Below are positions 25,191-37,372 of a stretch of DNA of 64,000 bases, piece by piece. Every line of letters starts with the position of its first letter. Within the stretch, counting starts at the first letter, position 1. The stretch is from Pholis gunnellus (taxonomy: Eukaryota > Chordata > Actinopteri > Perciformes > Pholidae). A program made the translations under genes and the position numbers. The notes beneath the pieces were generated by a model. It ran no database searches. It saw nothing but the letters and a program-made list of their open reading frames with translations, and had not been told where the DNA came from. The stretch covers positions 21,523,702-21,587,701 of the forward strand of contig OU342816.1 in the NCBI GenBank assembly GCA_910591455.2, written 5' to 3'.

Positions 25191-27040
25191 CAGTGCTGGG
25201 CCGTCAGGGCCAGCAAAGCCTTCTCTGCTGGCCTAAACAGAATCACAAAGTTATAGCTATTTTATAATTTAATAATTTTTCATAAATACACTACTTGTAT
25301 TCTACTTTTTTTTCATTAGTTTATTTTTTCATTACACAGCTACTGTCTTCCTCAGTTGCTCTGCTTCCAGCCTGCAGCGCTGCTTACAGTGCAGCTTGTT
25401 TTAAGTAGAGCTTTTATGTCTCTATGTAAGGAGAGAGGCCCGCTAGGAAGCCTTTGCAGTTTAAGTAAATGGGGAGGATATTGTTGATTGTCATAGTCTT
25501 CAACCAATCCAATTTTAATTTTGACATGTTGGGGGTATTCTTTGACATGTCAGAGCATCCTAGGTAGCCTGCTACAAGTACGTCAGCATTAAGGTGCGCC
25601 ATGATTGGTCAGTGGGCTAGCGTCACTGCTGTGAAACTGAAGCTAGCTAGCAGAACTTGGTTGTAGTAGTAAGAGTTCAAGTTGAAAGATATGTAAGAAG
25701 TTATGAAATTTCTAGCGTTTTGCTTGGTGTAGCTTTGTTTGTTTAACACTCAATGGCTGAAGGAGGAGAAACGGATTTGGGAGTTACTGGCAACACCTTT
25801 CTGGAGGACATTTCAGGAAAAGCTGGACAGCGTAAGAAAGGGTCGGCCAAGCCCACAGCTAGCAGCCCTGACCCAGCCAGGAAAAGGATTTGTACAAAAG
25901 GTATTCCTGGCTAACTGCGTCAGAGAAGCGTTATCACTGGGAATGTGTTTCATTTGATACTGAGCGTCTTGGTGTTTGGAACTACGCTGGATTTGCTAAC
26001 CAAGGCAGCAACACCACACCATAGCACGACAGGACACTTACAAGCTACGGTGCTTTTGAAAACTTTAGCTGAGACCCGAGTGGATTTACAACTCAACGAA
26101 CACGTTGGCAGGAGGAGCTCTGGCTGGAACTGAGCCGCACCGATTTTCGGTACAACCGCGGGATTAAACTCTTTGTAATCAAAGAAAGGAGGATGGACTT
26201 TGTCTTTAAGTGAACAGCAGCTTTGGTAAGTGAAGTGCTTTTGTGTTTTTACATCTGCAGTAGCGTTACTACTGTGTTGATTTGTCTATGGTGTCGTTTT
26301 TATGATATGGTTAATATTGTTCCCTCTGATGTGAATAATATTTGAATGCTTCGTGCTCTTCAGTGTGCGGTGGAATACGTGTTTTAGCATTGATGTGTCA
26401 TGCTTTGTTGTCATATAAATATATGTGACTGGTTCTTGTGAGTTTGTTCTTGTCATTGTGTTAATTACATTGATTTTGACTATATGCATTGTCCGTTAAT
26501 GATGAAGCATCCCGTCATGCACGTATTCATGTATCTGTTTTCTTTAACAAAGTAAGAATTATGGTCTGGAGAAATGGGGATTGTGTGGCGATTGCTTTAG
26601 CTCTGTTTGAATCAGTAGGGAACAGCTAAACGCTGCAAGGAGAGTTTGTAGCGTGTGAGCTTGTAGCATGAGTTTGTGCGTGTTGTTTTCCTGCTAAGCT
26701 AGTTTAGCATAGCCTCAGGAATACACATGCCGTGTACAATGTTTTTCTTCCGTGGTGGGTGTGTCAGACAGCACGTTGGGTGGGTTGCAAGTTTGAGCGC
26801 AGTGGATCCACCGAAACCATTATATTTCCCACAATTTAAGCTTCTGCATTTTCCAAATGCACTAGTATTATTCAAACGTATTGTTCGGTTCATGAGCCTC
26901 GTACCGAACGGTTTAATATGAATACGTGTGTAACAAATAACAACCGTAGCTGTTCCATCATAATGAGGTTATTAGGAGGTGGTTCAACTGTAAAAGGACA
27001 TCACTGAAGGCCCAGGTATAAAATACACGGCCCGCCACTG
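25191..27040 (+). mobile_element. hAT-family element, copy 1 (1850 bp, internally deleted)
   Basis: Begins CAGTGCTGGGCCGTCAGGGC and ends ACACGGCCCGCCACTG, whose reverse complement is CAGTGGCGGGCCGTGT, so the ends form an imperfect inverted repeat around CAGTGNYGGGCCGT. A perfect 8-bp duplication, CTTGACCA, flanks it. Both terminal regions are shared at high identity with 45293-46469 (same orientation) and 39289-40591 (opposite). This copy alone keeps the N-terminal part of a transposase reading frame. It is the longest of the three and has no intact gene, so it is non-autonomous. Confidence 0.93.
25743..26213 (+). pseudogene. Broken hAT transposase: N-terminal zinc-finger-like region fused to the C-terminal tail
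   Basis: Three frames hold successive pieces of one protein. From about 25795 comes FQEKLDSVRKGRPSPQLAAL and TQPGKGF; from 25902, YSWLTASEKRYHWECVSF and GVWNYAGFANQG; then from about 26001, in another frame, LTKAATPHHSTTGHLQATVL and KTLAETRVDLQLNEHV. This order (GRP, aromatic WLT, W-x-C, GVW-GF, H-L-A, then RVDLQLNE) is what I know from the TTF-type zinc-finger region before the catalytic domain of one hAT lineage. It then jumps to the C-terminal tail LFVIKERRMDFVFK and stops at 26211-26213. The catalytic centre and the hATC motif are deleted, and there are at least two frameshifts. Confidence 0.75.
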
Positions 27041-27048
27041 CTTGACCA
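27041..27048 (+). repeat. 8-bp target duplication, hAT copy 1, right (CTTGACCA)
   Basis: Perfect direct repeat of 25183-25190. Confidence 0.95.
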
Positions 27049-27424
27049 GGACGCTAGTCCTTTTCACACATTCACCACAACACTGAAATTATTTGGACGT
27101 TACCTGGAGGAGCTGTATTTGATAAAGTTGAATCAGACTTTAAATAGGCTTTTCCCTAGTACAAAGTCTGTGTAATGCCCCACTGAGCCCATGTGTGATT
27201 CATTGTCCGGAGAAGTCACAGCGAGAACGTGGCTGTGTTGATGACGTGTCTTTCATTTCTGCTGGTGCAAGAAAATGAATAGTACAAACATCCAAGGGCG
27301 AAGAATAAGAGGTGTTTATACGAAGGCGCAAATAAGAATGTCTAACTGGAGAAACGACGAGATGTAGCAACCTCTGTTGGGAAGGGGGACTCCAAAATCC
27401 CCAGACAAATTCAAGGAACGGGCA

Positions 27425-27975
27425 GAGACTCTGCCCGGAGGCAACTTCCGGTTCTGCCGAGTGAAGCTGATGCGAAAATGTCTTAAAACCTGCATTCTCG
27501 CAACGGACCAGCAGGGGGCAACTCATCTGGATTCAAAAAGAAGTCACATTGTATAGAGGTCTTTGAGAAAATGACTCTACTTCTCTTTTGATTTATTACC
27601 TCAGTAAACATTGTAAACATGAGTTTATGGTCTCAATCTCTAGTTTCAAGTCTTCTTCAATACAGCATGATGTTCATTTAGTAAATGATGGTCCATTTAG
27701 AGTCAAACAGACCATAAAGCAGGGTATGCTTTAGGGGGGGCTTACTGTAATTGACAGGTCTCTACCAGAGACGTATACAGCGTCTCTACGTCACTCCACC
27801 ACATTCTAAATATGGTAACTTACATTCATCGATTGCAAAAATGCAAAGATAGCAACGGCTGTAATCCAAGAGGCCGATGACGAAATCGCACAAACTCGAG
27901 GCTTCATAACCGCTGTCCACAAACCAATGGGTGACATCACGATGACTACATCAACTTATATACAGTCCATGTTTA
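27425..27975 (-). repeat. Dispersed repeat B, copy 2 (inverted)
   Basis: Reverse complement of the family seen at 17424-17800 and 50180-50654. This is the most complete copy: on the minus strand it starts TAAACATGGACTGTATATAA and ends in CCGGAAGTTGCCTCCGGGCA. Some frames pass through it but nothing is coding. Confidence 0.85.
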
Positions 27976-29485
27976 CGACCAATATACAAACTGCGTCATG
28001 TCCTGCCTCCTGAATGCTCTACCCAGGCACCACCTCTATACCAAACAGAGTATTTCTTGAAGGTGAGAACACGTCTGACACTGATCTCCTTTTGTGTGCG
28101 ACATGTGTAAAAGGGGAACTTCAGGCAATGTCCAGACCTGATTCTACGGACATTGTTCATTTGAGATAACGGCTGTCGTCTCAATTTTGTACTAAATCAC
28201 AAGGCACACCTGAGCTTGAAGCTCAAAACTATTATGGTGAATCACAAATTCCATGCTAGTTGGTTTTCTTCATCAGGCTGTGACTCTGCTATAAAAAACA
28301 TTTCTGCCCCTTTTTTATTTCATTGTTCATTCTTTTCACATGCAAATAGCAGCATTGTATAATGTTGTTATAAGGATTTCAGTAATGTGGCCATTTGAAA
28401 AGGATCCCAATGCAGACCTCAGTTCAGTCCAGTACCCACTCACACAGTTTGACATTCACCAATGTATTCTTATTTTGGATTTGTTCTTATGTAAAAACTG
28501 AATGTACAACACTCGAGAGCACTCAAGTCCTATGATATTATAGGATAATTAATAATTAGTAATAATAAGTAATTTTTAATAATAAGTATATTTTTTGTCA
28601 TTTTAAAATATTTTCAATAATTATTTTCATTATGGTCATAAATTAATCAAACAGTACACCATGCCTACATTCATATAAATGATGTTAATTGGGAACCCAT
28701 TTTAGAGATGGAACCATTTTTACTTCATCTGTTCTCTGAATGCAGCGTTCACTGAACGAATAATAGCATCCGATGCAGGGTTTTTGTGTTATTTTATTTA
28801 CACTACTAAATATGAGTTCAGCTATTGAGTTTACTTCCTGCAGAAGTAGATCTATGGAAGTTTCTTTTTACGTTTGTAGTCCAGTGCTTCCTCTTTACAC
28901 TTCTGTTAGGCCATTCTTGGATTAAGTCTCAACTTTTCTTTCAAAACTCTGTGGTGCACACAATCCTGCAGTCTCGTGGCCTTTCATGGGGATTGGTGGG
29001 ACATTTACCTACTAATGAGGATCAACTGGCACATGCCTTCAATTTACGAGGACAATGGGATTCATTATAAGAACACAGGTGCGAGTAGTTTTGTGGATCA
29101 AACCCAACCCAGACAAGAGTTTGAGTCAAGTTCAGTCTCCACCGAATGTTTTATATTCTCTTCAGGCTCACATTTAAACTAAAACACCATAAACTGTCAA
29201 AATCAAATAATGATAACTAGTTCCAATAAAATAAACTGCATAAAATATTTGAATTTGAAAGAGGTCAAAATGACCCGAAAATCAAAAGGAGGGTTAGAAG
29301 TCAAAAATCCTTCTCAACCATCTCTTCATCTGCTTCTTCATCTGCTTCTTCATCTGCTTCTTCCTCTTTGTGATTACATGCGATGGGTGAAACCAATAAA
29401 GGATAATGGCTTCAACTTGAATTCACATACTCAGGGTACTTCATCAAGGAACTTTTTCATAACAAAAGAAGTATCGCCCTAATAC

Positions 29486-29602
<117 letters not shown>

Positions 29603-29654
29603 CCCTTTATGCTCTTATGCCTGTTTGTTCGTCCACACAGAGCTCATGTGTTTG

Positions 29655-29800
29655 TCTACCCAGAGCCGTGAGTGATTACTGTTCATTGGAAGGGGCAGCC
29701 CTTTAATTAGTCGGTGGGTCTCCGGGGAGCCATTACCACGGGGGAATCTTGCCCCTCTTTATTAGCCCATTTTAATATTGACTATAAGGAAAGAGATACA
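29655..29800. promoter_or_regulatory. Candidate non-coding regulatory stretch
   Basis: Dense homeodomain-type cores (CTTTAATTAGTC, GCCATTACCA, TTTATTAGCCCATTTTAATA) in otherwise GC-balanced unique sequence, about 60 bp after the TG tract. This is the most enhancer-like short stretch of the interval by eye. No comparison was possible. Confidence 0.25.
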
Positions 29801-30312
29801 CGGGGCGGGGCACTTTGGTTCCCTCAGACGGGACACCAGCTCCTGTGAATATGCATGCTGGGATGTGGGCTGTGGAGTAGTTGGAGGGGGTGCAGGGATG
29901 CGTGACCGGGGTGATGGATGAACAGGGTCTGGCATCATCTGGGGTCCCTCACACTGTAACAAAAGGGATGCAAGTTCCGTTGGACTTAATGAAGAGACTG
30001 GAAATGTAGCACGAGAAAACAAGAAGCATTTCTGATGAAAGGGAGGTGCAGTAAAGGGTTAAGTCACTTAGATAAGGAAGATGTGTGCGAAACATGAGAT
30101 AGAAGAGTTGCCCCGGACCTCATAGAGATGCTGTGTCCTCATGCAGCCCTGTCTCCATAGAATGACCTTCCTATAGAATGAAACTGCATTGAGAATTATG
30201 ATTTGAAGGAAACCCGTTCTGTCGTGGTGGATTACGTGCTTTTGACGTATCACAAATACTTTTCAAATGAGTCCACGGTAGCTAACTAACGACGCACCGC
30301 CGTTACCTAAGG

Positions 30313-30466
<154 letters not shown>

Positions 30467-31299
30467 GTTATTGGATTTATTTATTGTAGGACTGTGAATG
30501 CTGGGAGCAATGTGCACAGCTGGGACAAGGAGATGTTCCTTTTAGTTCTCCCTGCAAACAAACAAATACACAACAGCAATGAGTGACTGATTGAACTGCC
30601 AGATTGTAAGACTGTCTAATTAGTTATGTGGCAGAAGAATATTGGATATATATTGCCAAGATAAAGGTTCATTTATATATGCCAACAACTCACCTCGGCC
30701 TGTTTCCTCTTCCCAGGGTGTTCGGGCAAAACAGTTCCCCGGGGGCTTGAGCACCCATTTATAGTTCCGGGAAGTACCAACTACAGGAAGCGGGTAGGGG
30801 TGAAGTAAACACTAACATTAACACAAGGAGGAGGTTGAGGTGGTGGACAGGTTTAAAAAACCCAGGTCTCCCACCAGGAGACTTCATGTCCTGTTTGAAA
30901 CAAATACTTTGTCACCTCGACTTAATCACGTAGTTTTGGTTTCAATTTCTTAGTCATTTTAAACCAAACCATGATTGATGAAAATGACAACCGTATTTCG
31001 GGAGAAAATATGTTTCCCTCGAAACGTAATGGAGAGTGCAGTTAAGTTATATGGGAACATCAATTTGTAGGAGACCAAGGGCACCAAGGTAGGCTGAATA
31101 CCTGAATCAGGGCCCTGTGGTTACCACCACTCCCTGACACAACATTACCGTAAAAATAACAAACTCTGAACAGTAGAATTACAAACAAATGACTGCATCA
31201 GAGTAAACTGTGATAGTAGCAGTAATTTCTTCCAAAAATGAAGTCCTTTCTGTCAAAGTCACCCATTTCTCTCCTGCCAAAGCTACAGAAGGGTGAACC

Positions 31300-31620
31300 C
31301 ATCACATGCAGACTCTAATTCCTGCCAAGGACAGACCTGATCTCTTCCAATTTCATCCCTACACCTCATTGAAAGCTACTTTAATTACAAATCAGAGTGG
31401 AAAAATGAACACATTTCCCTCCACAACTCTCTTTCTGTGTCTTACTTTCCTTTTCTCTCTCTCCTTGAGTACATTTTTTGTCATTTTTTTGCTATTGTTC
31501 CTCAGCTGCTCATTTCAAATTAAGAGGGGCATCTGAGGGTCTGACTAATTACCATCCCTGATGCATGTATTTTAGCCATCTTGTTTTGGAATAGAGGGAT
31601 TAAGGAATTGAGAGACATAT
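31300..31620. promoter_or_regulatory. Candidate non-coding regulatory stretch
   Basis: Unique sequence with TTTAATTACAAATCAGAG, TCAAATTAAGAGGGGCATC and GACTAATTACCATCCCTGAT cores and a TGATGCATGTATTTTAGCC block. No repeat or coding explanation. Inferred from texture only. Confidence 0.2.
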
Positions 31621-32689
31621 GTTGTCAAGCTCCGACCTTGGAGAGACCTGAGACGCTAAAGTGGCTTCAGTGGTATATCAAACCTCTCAGAAACCTCCCG
31701 AATGCAATTACAGCAGGGGATTATGTCCCTTACTCCACACTAGGATAAACTCAAATTGGCCACAGTGTGTGTTTAAGTGTATGCTTTTTTGTGCATGTGG
31801 AAGGGCTTGTTATTGGCGAGTTAGAGTGTGCTCCAGACAAAAAAATATGTGAGGTTGCAATCTGTTTTTCATTTGCTGCCTTGATATCAGGTGAGGGTGT
31901 GCCGTCTTTCATGTCCATGGTCTTAGATTCAGTGAGTCCTGTCTCTTTGTCCATATGGTCGGATTCTTAATGAGATGAGATACAGGCAGAGGGACAGATC
32001 AATTGATGGAGTAGAAAAAAAAGAGACTGTTCCTGTTTCAAGAGACAAATGTTAGAATTCTGTTACACAGACATTTAACCAAAAACACATTCAAAAAACG
32101 AGGGCAAAAATGCAGACTCACTTCTGGGTTTTAGTACATATTCCTCAAAATAATTTTGTATGTAAAGCACGTAATCATGAACGAGAAAGTTTAACGATTT
32201 CAAAAGCCACAAACGAGTCCAACAGCGATCTTTCAGCCAGGAGACCGTTGATCGTTCCACCTTGTGAAACGGGAGGTCAATGTTGATCTACTTGTCACGT
32301 AACGTCACTGGCTTTTGTAGGAAATGCACAAAAAAACTCTTCATAAGATATCATATGAACCATTGTAGGAGGATACCCCTGTCCTGAATTTCACCCATTC
32401 TCATCAGGTCACCCCACTTGAAGTAGTTTATCGGACTTTCTTTTGGAGACAAAAAGATCTGCGAAGCTAGAAAGTTCAGTTTTCATGTGGTCCTTAAAGT
32501 AGCCACAAGCTCTCTTTGGGTCAAGTACAAACAATGAGGCAAATGTACATCTCATTTTTAGGAGAAGAAATAAAAGAAGAATGAGTTTCGGTTAGTCAGC
32601 TGGATGTGTTTTTGATTGAATGAAATGTGACAGCAGAGGGGAAATATGAACATGTCACGCACCTGACTTACCAATCACAACATATTTAA

Positions 32690-33011
32690 ACTTACTCAGT
32701 ACATTTTTGTCAAATTTCATTTCAACTCGAGAAACATTTGGGCGAAACAGGACTTTTCCATCCCTGAGCCGACATAATAAAGGCACTCCCCGTTGATCTC
32801 CTCTCCTCCGCTCAGCCACCGAGGGGTCACATGTGCAGAGATTGAGGGGCATTAGTGCTCCACGGTAATCAAAGGCAGGGGATAGAGAGGGAGGGAAGCA
32901 GGGATATAAAGGGACTTGCTTGGGCACCAAAGCAGCCCCTCTGCACCCAGTTCCTTTTAATTAGGCTCACAGCAGGGACGCCGCACTAGACACACACACA
33001 CACACACACAC
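32690..33011. promoter_or_regulatory. Candidate non-coding regulatory stretch ending in a (CA)10 tract
   Basis: Unique, GC-balanced sequence with GGGGCATTAGTGCTCCACGG, GGTAATCAAAGGCAGG and TTTTAATTAGGCTC cores, followed by a 20-bp CA tract at 32991-33011. No coding signal. Confidence 0.18.
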
Positions 33012-35237
33012 TGCTCATCACTCACACACAGATGCGTGGACATACTGACAGCCACATACCTTTTCCTGCTTTATTATTCCAGATTCATCTCCACTTTCTG
33101 TTAAATTGGGGGGTTGCTGTGGTCTTATGTTTTGTGACCTTTTCCTTTCAGGTAATCCTGCTGTGTCATGGGCTTTTGTCCCAACAAAGGGATTAAAGGT
33201 GTCATGCATGTTCAGCTGAAATCAATTTATAACCTCCAAAGAATTGTAAAGTCTCTGTCTCTGCAGATAAATGATTAAACGGAAATGCTGTTTTTTGTAT
33301 CTAACTTGATTTCTGGAGATCAAATCATAACTCACTTCAGCAACAATTCCTTATTCTTCCAACTGAAGTTTAAATTCTACATCTGTAATACTGGATGGAA
33401 TTAACTGAAATTCTCCTCTATAAACATAAAACATAAACTTTAGTATCTCAGCTCATTGGATGTATCGACTAGATCAATATTTCTTTTCACAGTCGGCCAT
33501 CTGCCTGTACTCCTCTGTTTGCTGACAATTGATGAGCGACCTTTAACCTCGCAGGGAAATGTCACGACACCAAAAGTCAGAGACCCTAAAAAATATATTA
33601 GAATCATTCAAACTCATCTTCATCATTCCTCTGAGAAACATCCTCCCAGGACCCAAACCCAGCTCAAATGAGCGCTTGTATGTTTTTTGATGACTGTGAT
33701 GAGTTCGGGCGGTGCTGGTATTTTCACATGCCAGGTGCACACTTTCTATGAGTTCATGTCAGGTGAAGAGTGCTGACAGTGAAGTACTGGGCAGGAGGGG
33801 GAGGAGGAGGGTCTTTGATAGATGAAGGTCAAAAATGAAACACGTTTCATTTCAGTCACATTAAAAAGGGATTCAGTGGGAACGCTCAGGATATCATCAC
33901 AACCTCTTTTACCTGGTGCTGTGTCTGAAAATAATCCTCGGGGGGGATATGAATTTTGAACATGTATAACAATATTCGCTCATCTGTGCAATTATTCAGC
34001 AAAGACCAATTCAAGGCCATGTCAGTTACTCAGTGATTGCATTTCTTTTCAAGTTTCGTCACTGTAGTCTCTGAGCTGTTGAAGCCTGCTGATAGGCATT
34101 CACTTAACCAATCAGATGTTTGCTTTTCCTTCCTCTTCACTTTGACAGCTTTAAACAAAAGCTCAATGATATTATAAGGCTAAATAATGGCCAAAACCAT
34201 GATGCGAAGTTCACACTGACCATCAATAGATGTGTTTCTGTCAACGTATCTTAAGCACATTTTGAAGAATCGCATTAGAATAGCTGTATATGGAAATGGA
34301 AAAATTCTATAAATCTTCCTCAAAAACGTTTTTAAGCTCGCTTGAGGTGTTTTTTGTCTTTGTTGATAAAGAGTTGGTTCTCTGAATGGGATATGGAAAC
34401 ACCTTTGCAGAATAAGCGAACATTTAACTCACATGACTGATCAGCTGTTTTAGCTGTAACTGTCTTCACAGATATATATTTATATTGTCTTTTTCTCCAG
34501 ACAGCATGAAACATGGTCAATACTAGCTGACATGAATGAACAAATGAATGAATTCCTATAGACCTCTCTCCATTTTGTTTTTGTAGATGGGTAGACGGCC
34601 AAGGTGACTTGTTTTGTTTCCTGTTCATAACCTCTACTTCTTCTTCTACTGGAATTACTGGCAGATTATAGTCATGTGTAGCTTATAGCGACAACTTCAG
34701 ACAGAGTTTATTCTTTCTAAACCAGTTTATGGAAATAAGTAATTGGCATTTCTTTTCTTGTGACGTTTCAACAGTTGGCTTGAACCATTGAATGGAAACA
34801 CAGCTGATGTATGAAAACCACTATAAAACGTTTCCTATGCTCCAGCCGATGCTAGGCTAACCTTTATACTGGCAGAAATGTATGCTTATTGCAACAATAT
34901 ATCAGCTATAAACAATCAAAACATGAAATGTGTGATCAGTGCAAAAGAAACCAAGACAAAGTTGCAAAATTTACAAACTACTCATATATCAGTTGACACT
35001 TTGTATTCAACCAACATTTCAACTGATTTCAATGCTAAAACTTCAACTGAACTTTTTCAAGCAGCGAGCGCACATACACTTTAGTAAAATGTTGTCCCAA
35101 CACTGTACGCCGAACTGTAGATACATTTACATGTTTTACATGTTCAGCTGATCTGCTGTGAGTTAAAGACTCATGGTTATGCTAGCACTTAATTGGAGTA
35201 AATAAATCTGAAGAGCACAAATGAAACTCTTTTCCCC

Positions 35238-35800
35238 CTAGTGCTGCAGGAACGAGTCCTAAAACCAGGAAATGACTCAGCATTTTGACACTAACTGTTT
35301 CCTCATCTCAAAGTCGATGGCTTTTTGGTTAGATGCTTGAAATAAGGTCTGTGGTTAACACAAGCTGAAGAGATTTTCATGTTTCTGTTCTACGATATAA
35401 AATATGTCATAAATATCCCTCAAAGCATTTTTTAAGCTATCGCGTGTCTTACATAACGTCTAAATGAGACGACTAAACGTCCTCACTAGAACACTAGTCC
35501 TCCTTTAGCTTAGTGGTGGAGACGTGAAGTCATGTGACCGTGGTGGAGTTCCTTTAGAGCCTAATGTTAGCTTCTTACTTCTGGTGACTGCTTTAATAAT
35601 CATAAAAGCTGTGTTGATTTGTGAAGATTATCTTGCCGAACAAAACTTGGAAGTATCCTAAACGTTTATTTACCAAAGAGCTTTTTTTCTGCAATAATCC
35701 AATATCCCATCAGCTTTTTGTGGAGGGAACCAGTGTGAAGCTAACTTCCTGTTGGCTTGCAAAAATATGTCATCCCTTCAGCACTCTATTCGTAAAAATG
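35238..35800 (+). repeat. Dispersed repeat C, copy 1
   Basis: Aligns in order with 49741-50735. Shared blocks include AGTGCTGCAGGAAYGAGTCC at the left, ACTAAACGTCCTCACTAGAA, GACGTGAAGTCATGTGACC, GGGAACC and GCTAACTTCCTG near the right, and a right end whose reverse complement resembles the left start (AGTGCTG). It is a non-coding interspersed element with imperfect inverted ends. Confidence 0.75.
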
Positions 35801-36529
35801 ATATAGTTCTTTCCAAAAAAAGTCATAAAAATGATTAGTTAATGATTCATTTACAGACCCCTAAAATGAAGTCCTACCCAGTAATATAACTGACACACTG
35901 CTCCATTGTTAAAGTTGTCTCCATAGGCACCAATTATTGCGTCTTCCAGCATGGACAGTAGACAGTGAGGTGGCCACACTGGTCAGGTCAGCTGCAGAGG
36001 CTAATGGTGTATTGAGCTGTGGACAGGCCGTGGGTCAAGAGGCCTATAGGTGGTTCAGCTGCTCCACACCTGGTGTCCAGCAGGGAGGAGGTCAGTGGGT
36101 GGCGGATCTCAGCACTCCTCTCCACCGTGAAGAGGGACCATCATCCCTCATGGAGTCCATCTCTCCAACACCTCATGAATCCCCCCCCCCCCCCCTCCAA
36201 ACTGGGGACAGCGGATCAACAGACAGCGATGACCATTAGCAGTCCTTCATTCATTTCTGTCAACTGTTTTCCTTTGTCTTTTTACCGATGGCTGACATTT
36301 GGGGGATTGCAAACCAAAGTCCAGTCCCTCTCATATCGCTGGCTGCAAGAACACCTAATGGGGGATTTGGGAGTAAGCATAACCAAAGCTCTTTCTGAAA
36401 TATGTTTGCCATGTTAACTCTCTCTTAAAATATCACAATGTGTGGCCTTGCAATAACAAAGTCACTAATCACTAAAACAATAGTACCGCATTTTGATTGT
36501 GATTTATGAATAGCATCTGTAATGACACT

Positions 36530-36730
36530 GCAAACTATATCATCAAAGCAGCAATTATTTGCCTCTCATTTTAACATTCATGAGATGTTAATGAGCTGAG
36601 AAATGCCCCTAATTCAAAAAGCTGTCTGTGATATTTAGATTTAATTGGGTAATGGCTCCCAGCTGCTGGCCATTTTGGGTGGCGTGCAAACTTTCAGATG
36701 CACCGTTTACGACATCATTTTCTTTTTTTC
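36530..36730. promoter_or_regulatory. Candidate non-coding regulatory stretch
   Basis: Unique, TAAT/ATTA-rich sequence: GCAATTATTTGCCTCTCATT, GATGTTAATGAGCTGAG, CCCTAATTCAAAAAGC, TAGATTTAATTGGGTAATGG, followed by the E-box-like CAGCTGCTGGCC. Spacing and motif density resemble vertebrate developmental enhancers. No alignment was possible. Confidence 0.25.
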
Positions 36731-37109
36731 CCTCCCATCATGTAGATTTGCTTCACAAACAAGGCGACATCTGCAGAGAAGGCTGATTTTGATAGAGGAG
36801 GTTTGTTTTTGCCACTCTTTGATTAACGCAAATTCAAGACGCTTATTGTTATACAGTGACTCACAAACCCAGATCTCATGAGACCCACCAAAGAAAGTAT
36901 GGATGGATTAGCTCTGAAGCATCCGGAAGACAAAGGGCAGCTCTCCACTCAAGTACGCTGCATTGTCACTCCCCACTGTCCTTCGTAAGTGCTTGAACTT
37001 GGATTCCCTCACTCCGTCTCCCCCCCTCCCCTCCTGCTTCCTTCAGAGGCAGAGAGGCTTGACATGACTTTGGCCCTGACCCCGGGCCCTACCTGGATGT
37101 TTTGTTTGG

Positions 37110-37250
37110 AGCGGGTGGAGATCAGATGTTTTTGGTCATTACATCGCCTCTCATTAGGTCTCCAGTGTCTTCCGAACAAACCTAATGAGACAGTGTTTAA
37201 TGTCCAGAGCCCCCTGATGTACGGAGGGTGTGTGTGTTGGGGCGCGCCGA
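37110..37250. promoter_or_regulatory. Candidate non-coding regulatory stretch
   Basis: Unique sequence containing an inverted pair CTCATTAGGT and ACCTAATGAG separated by about 30 bases (37152-37191), which could be paired homeodomain sites. No coding frame with family character. Confidence 0.2.
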
Positions 37251-37338
37251 GCCAAATTACCCCGACGTCTCGTTCAGTGATGGCACCTGGGCCCCCTTGT
37301 CGCTCGGGGGAGGTTAGCTCAGGGTAGGGGAATCCACT

Positions 37339-37370
<32 letters not shown>
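37339..37370. repeat. 32-base poly(G) run
   Basis: Uninterrupted G. Length is unreliable in most sequencing chemistries; it is a strong G-quadruplex former. Confidence 0.95.
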
Positions 37371-37372
<2 letters not shown>

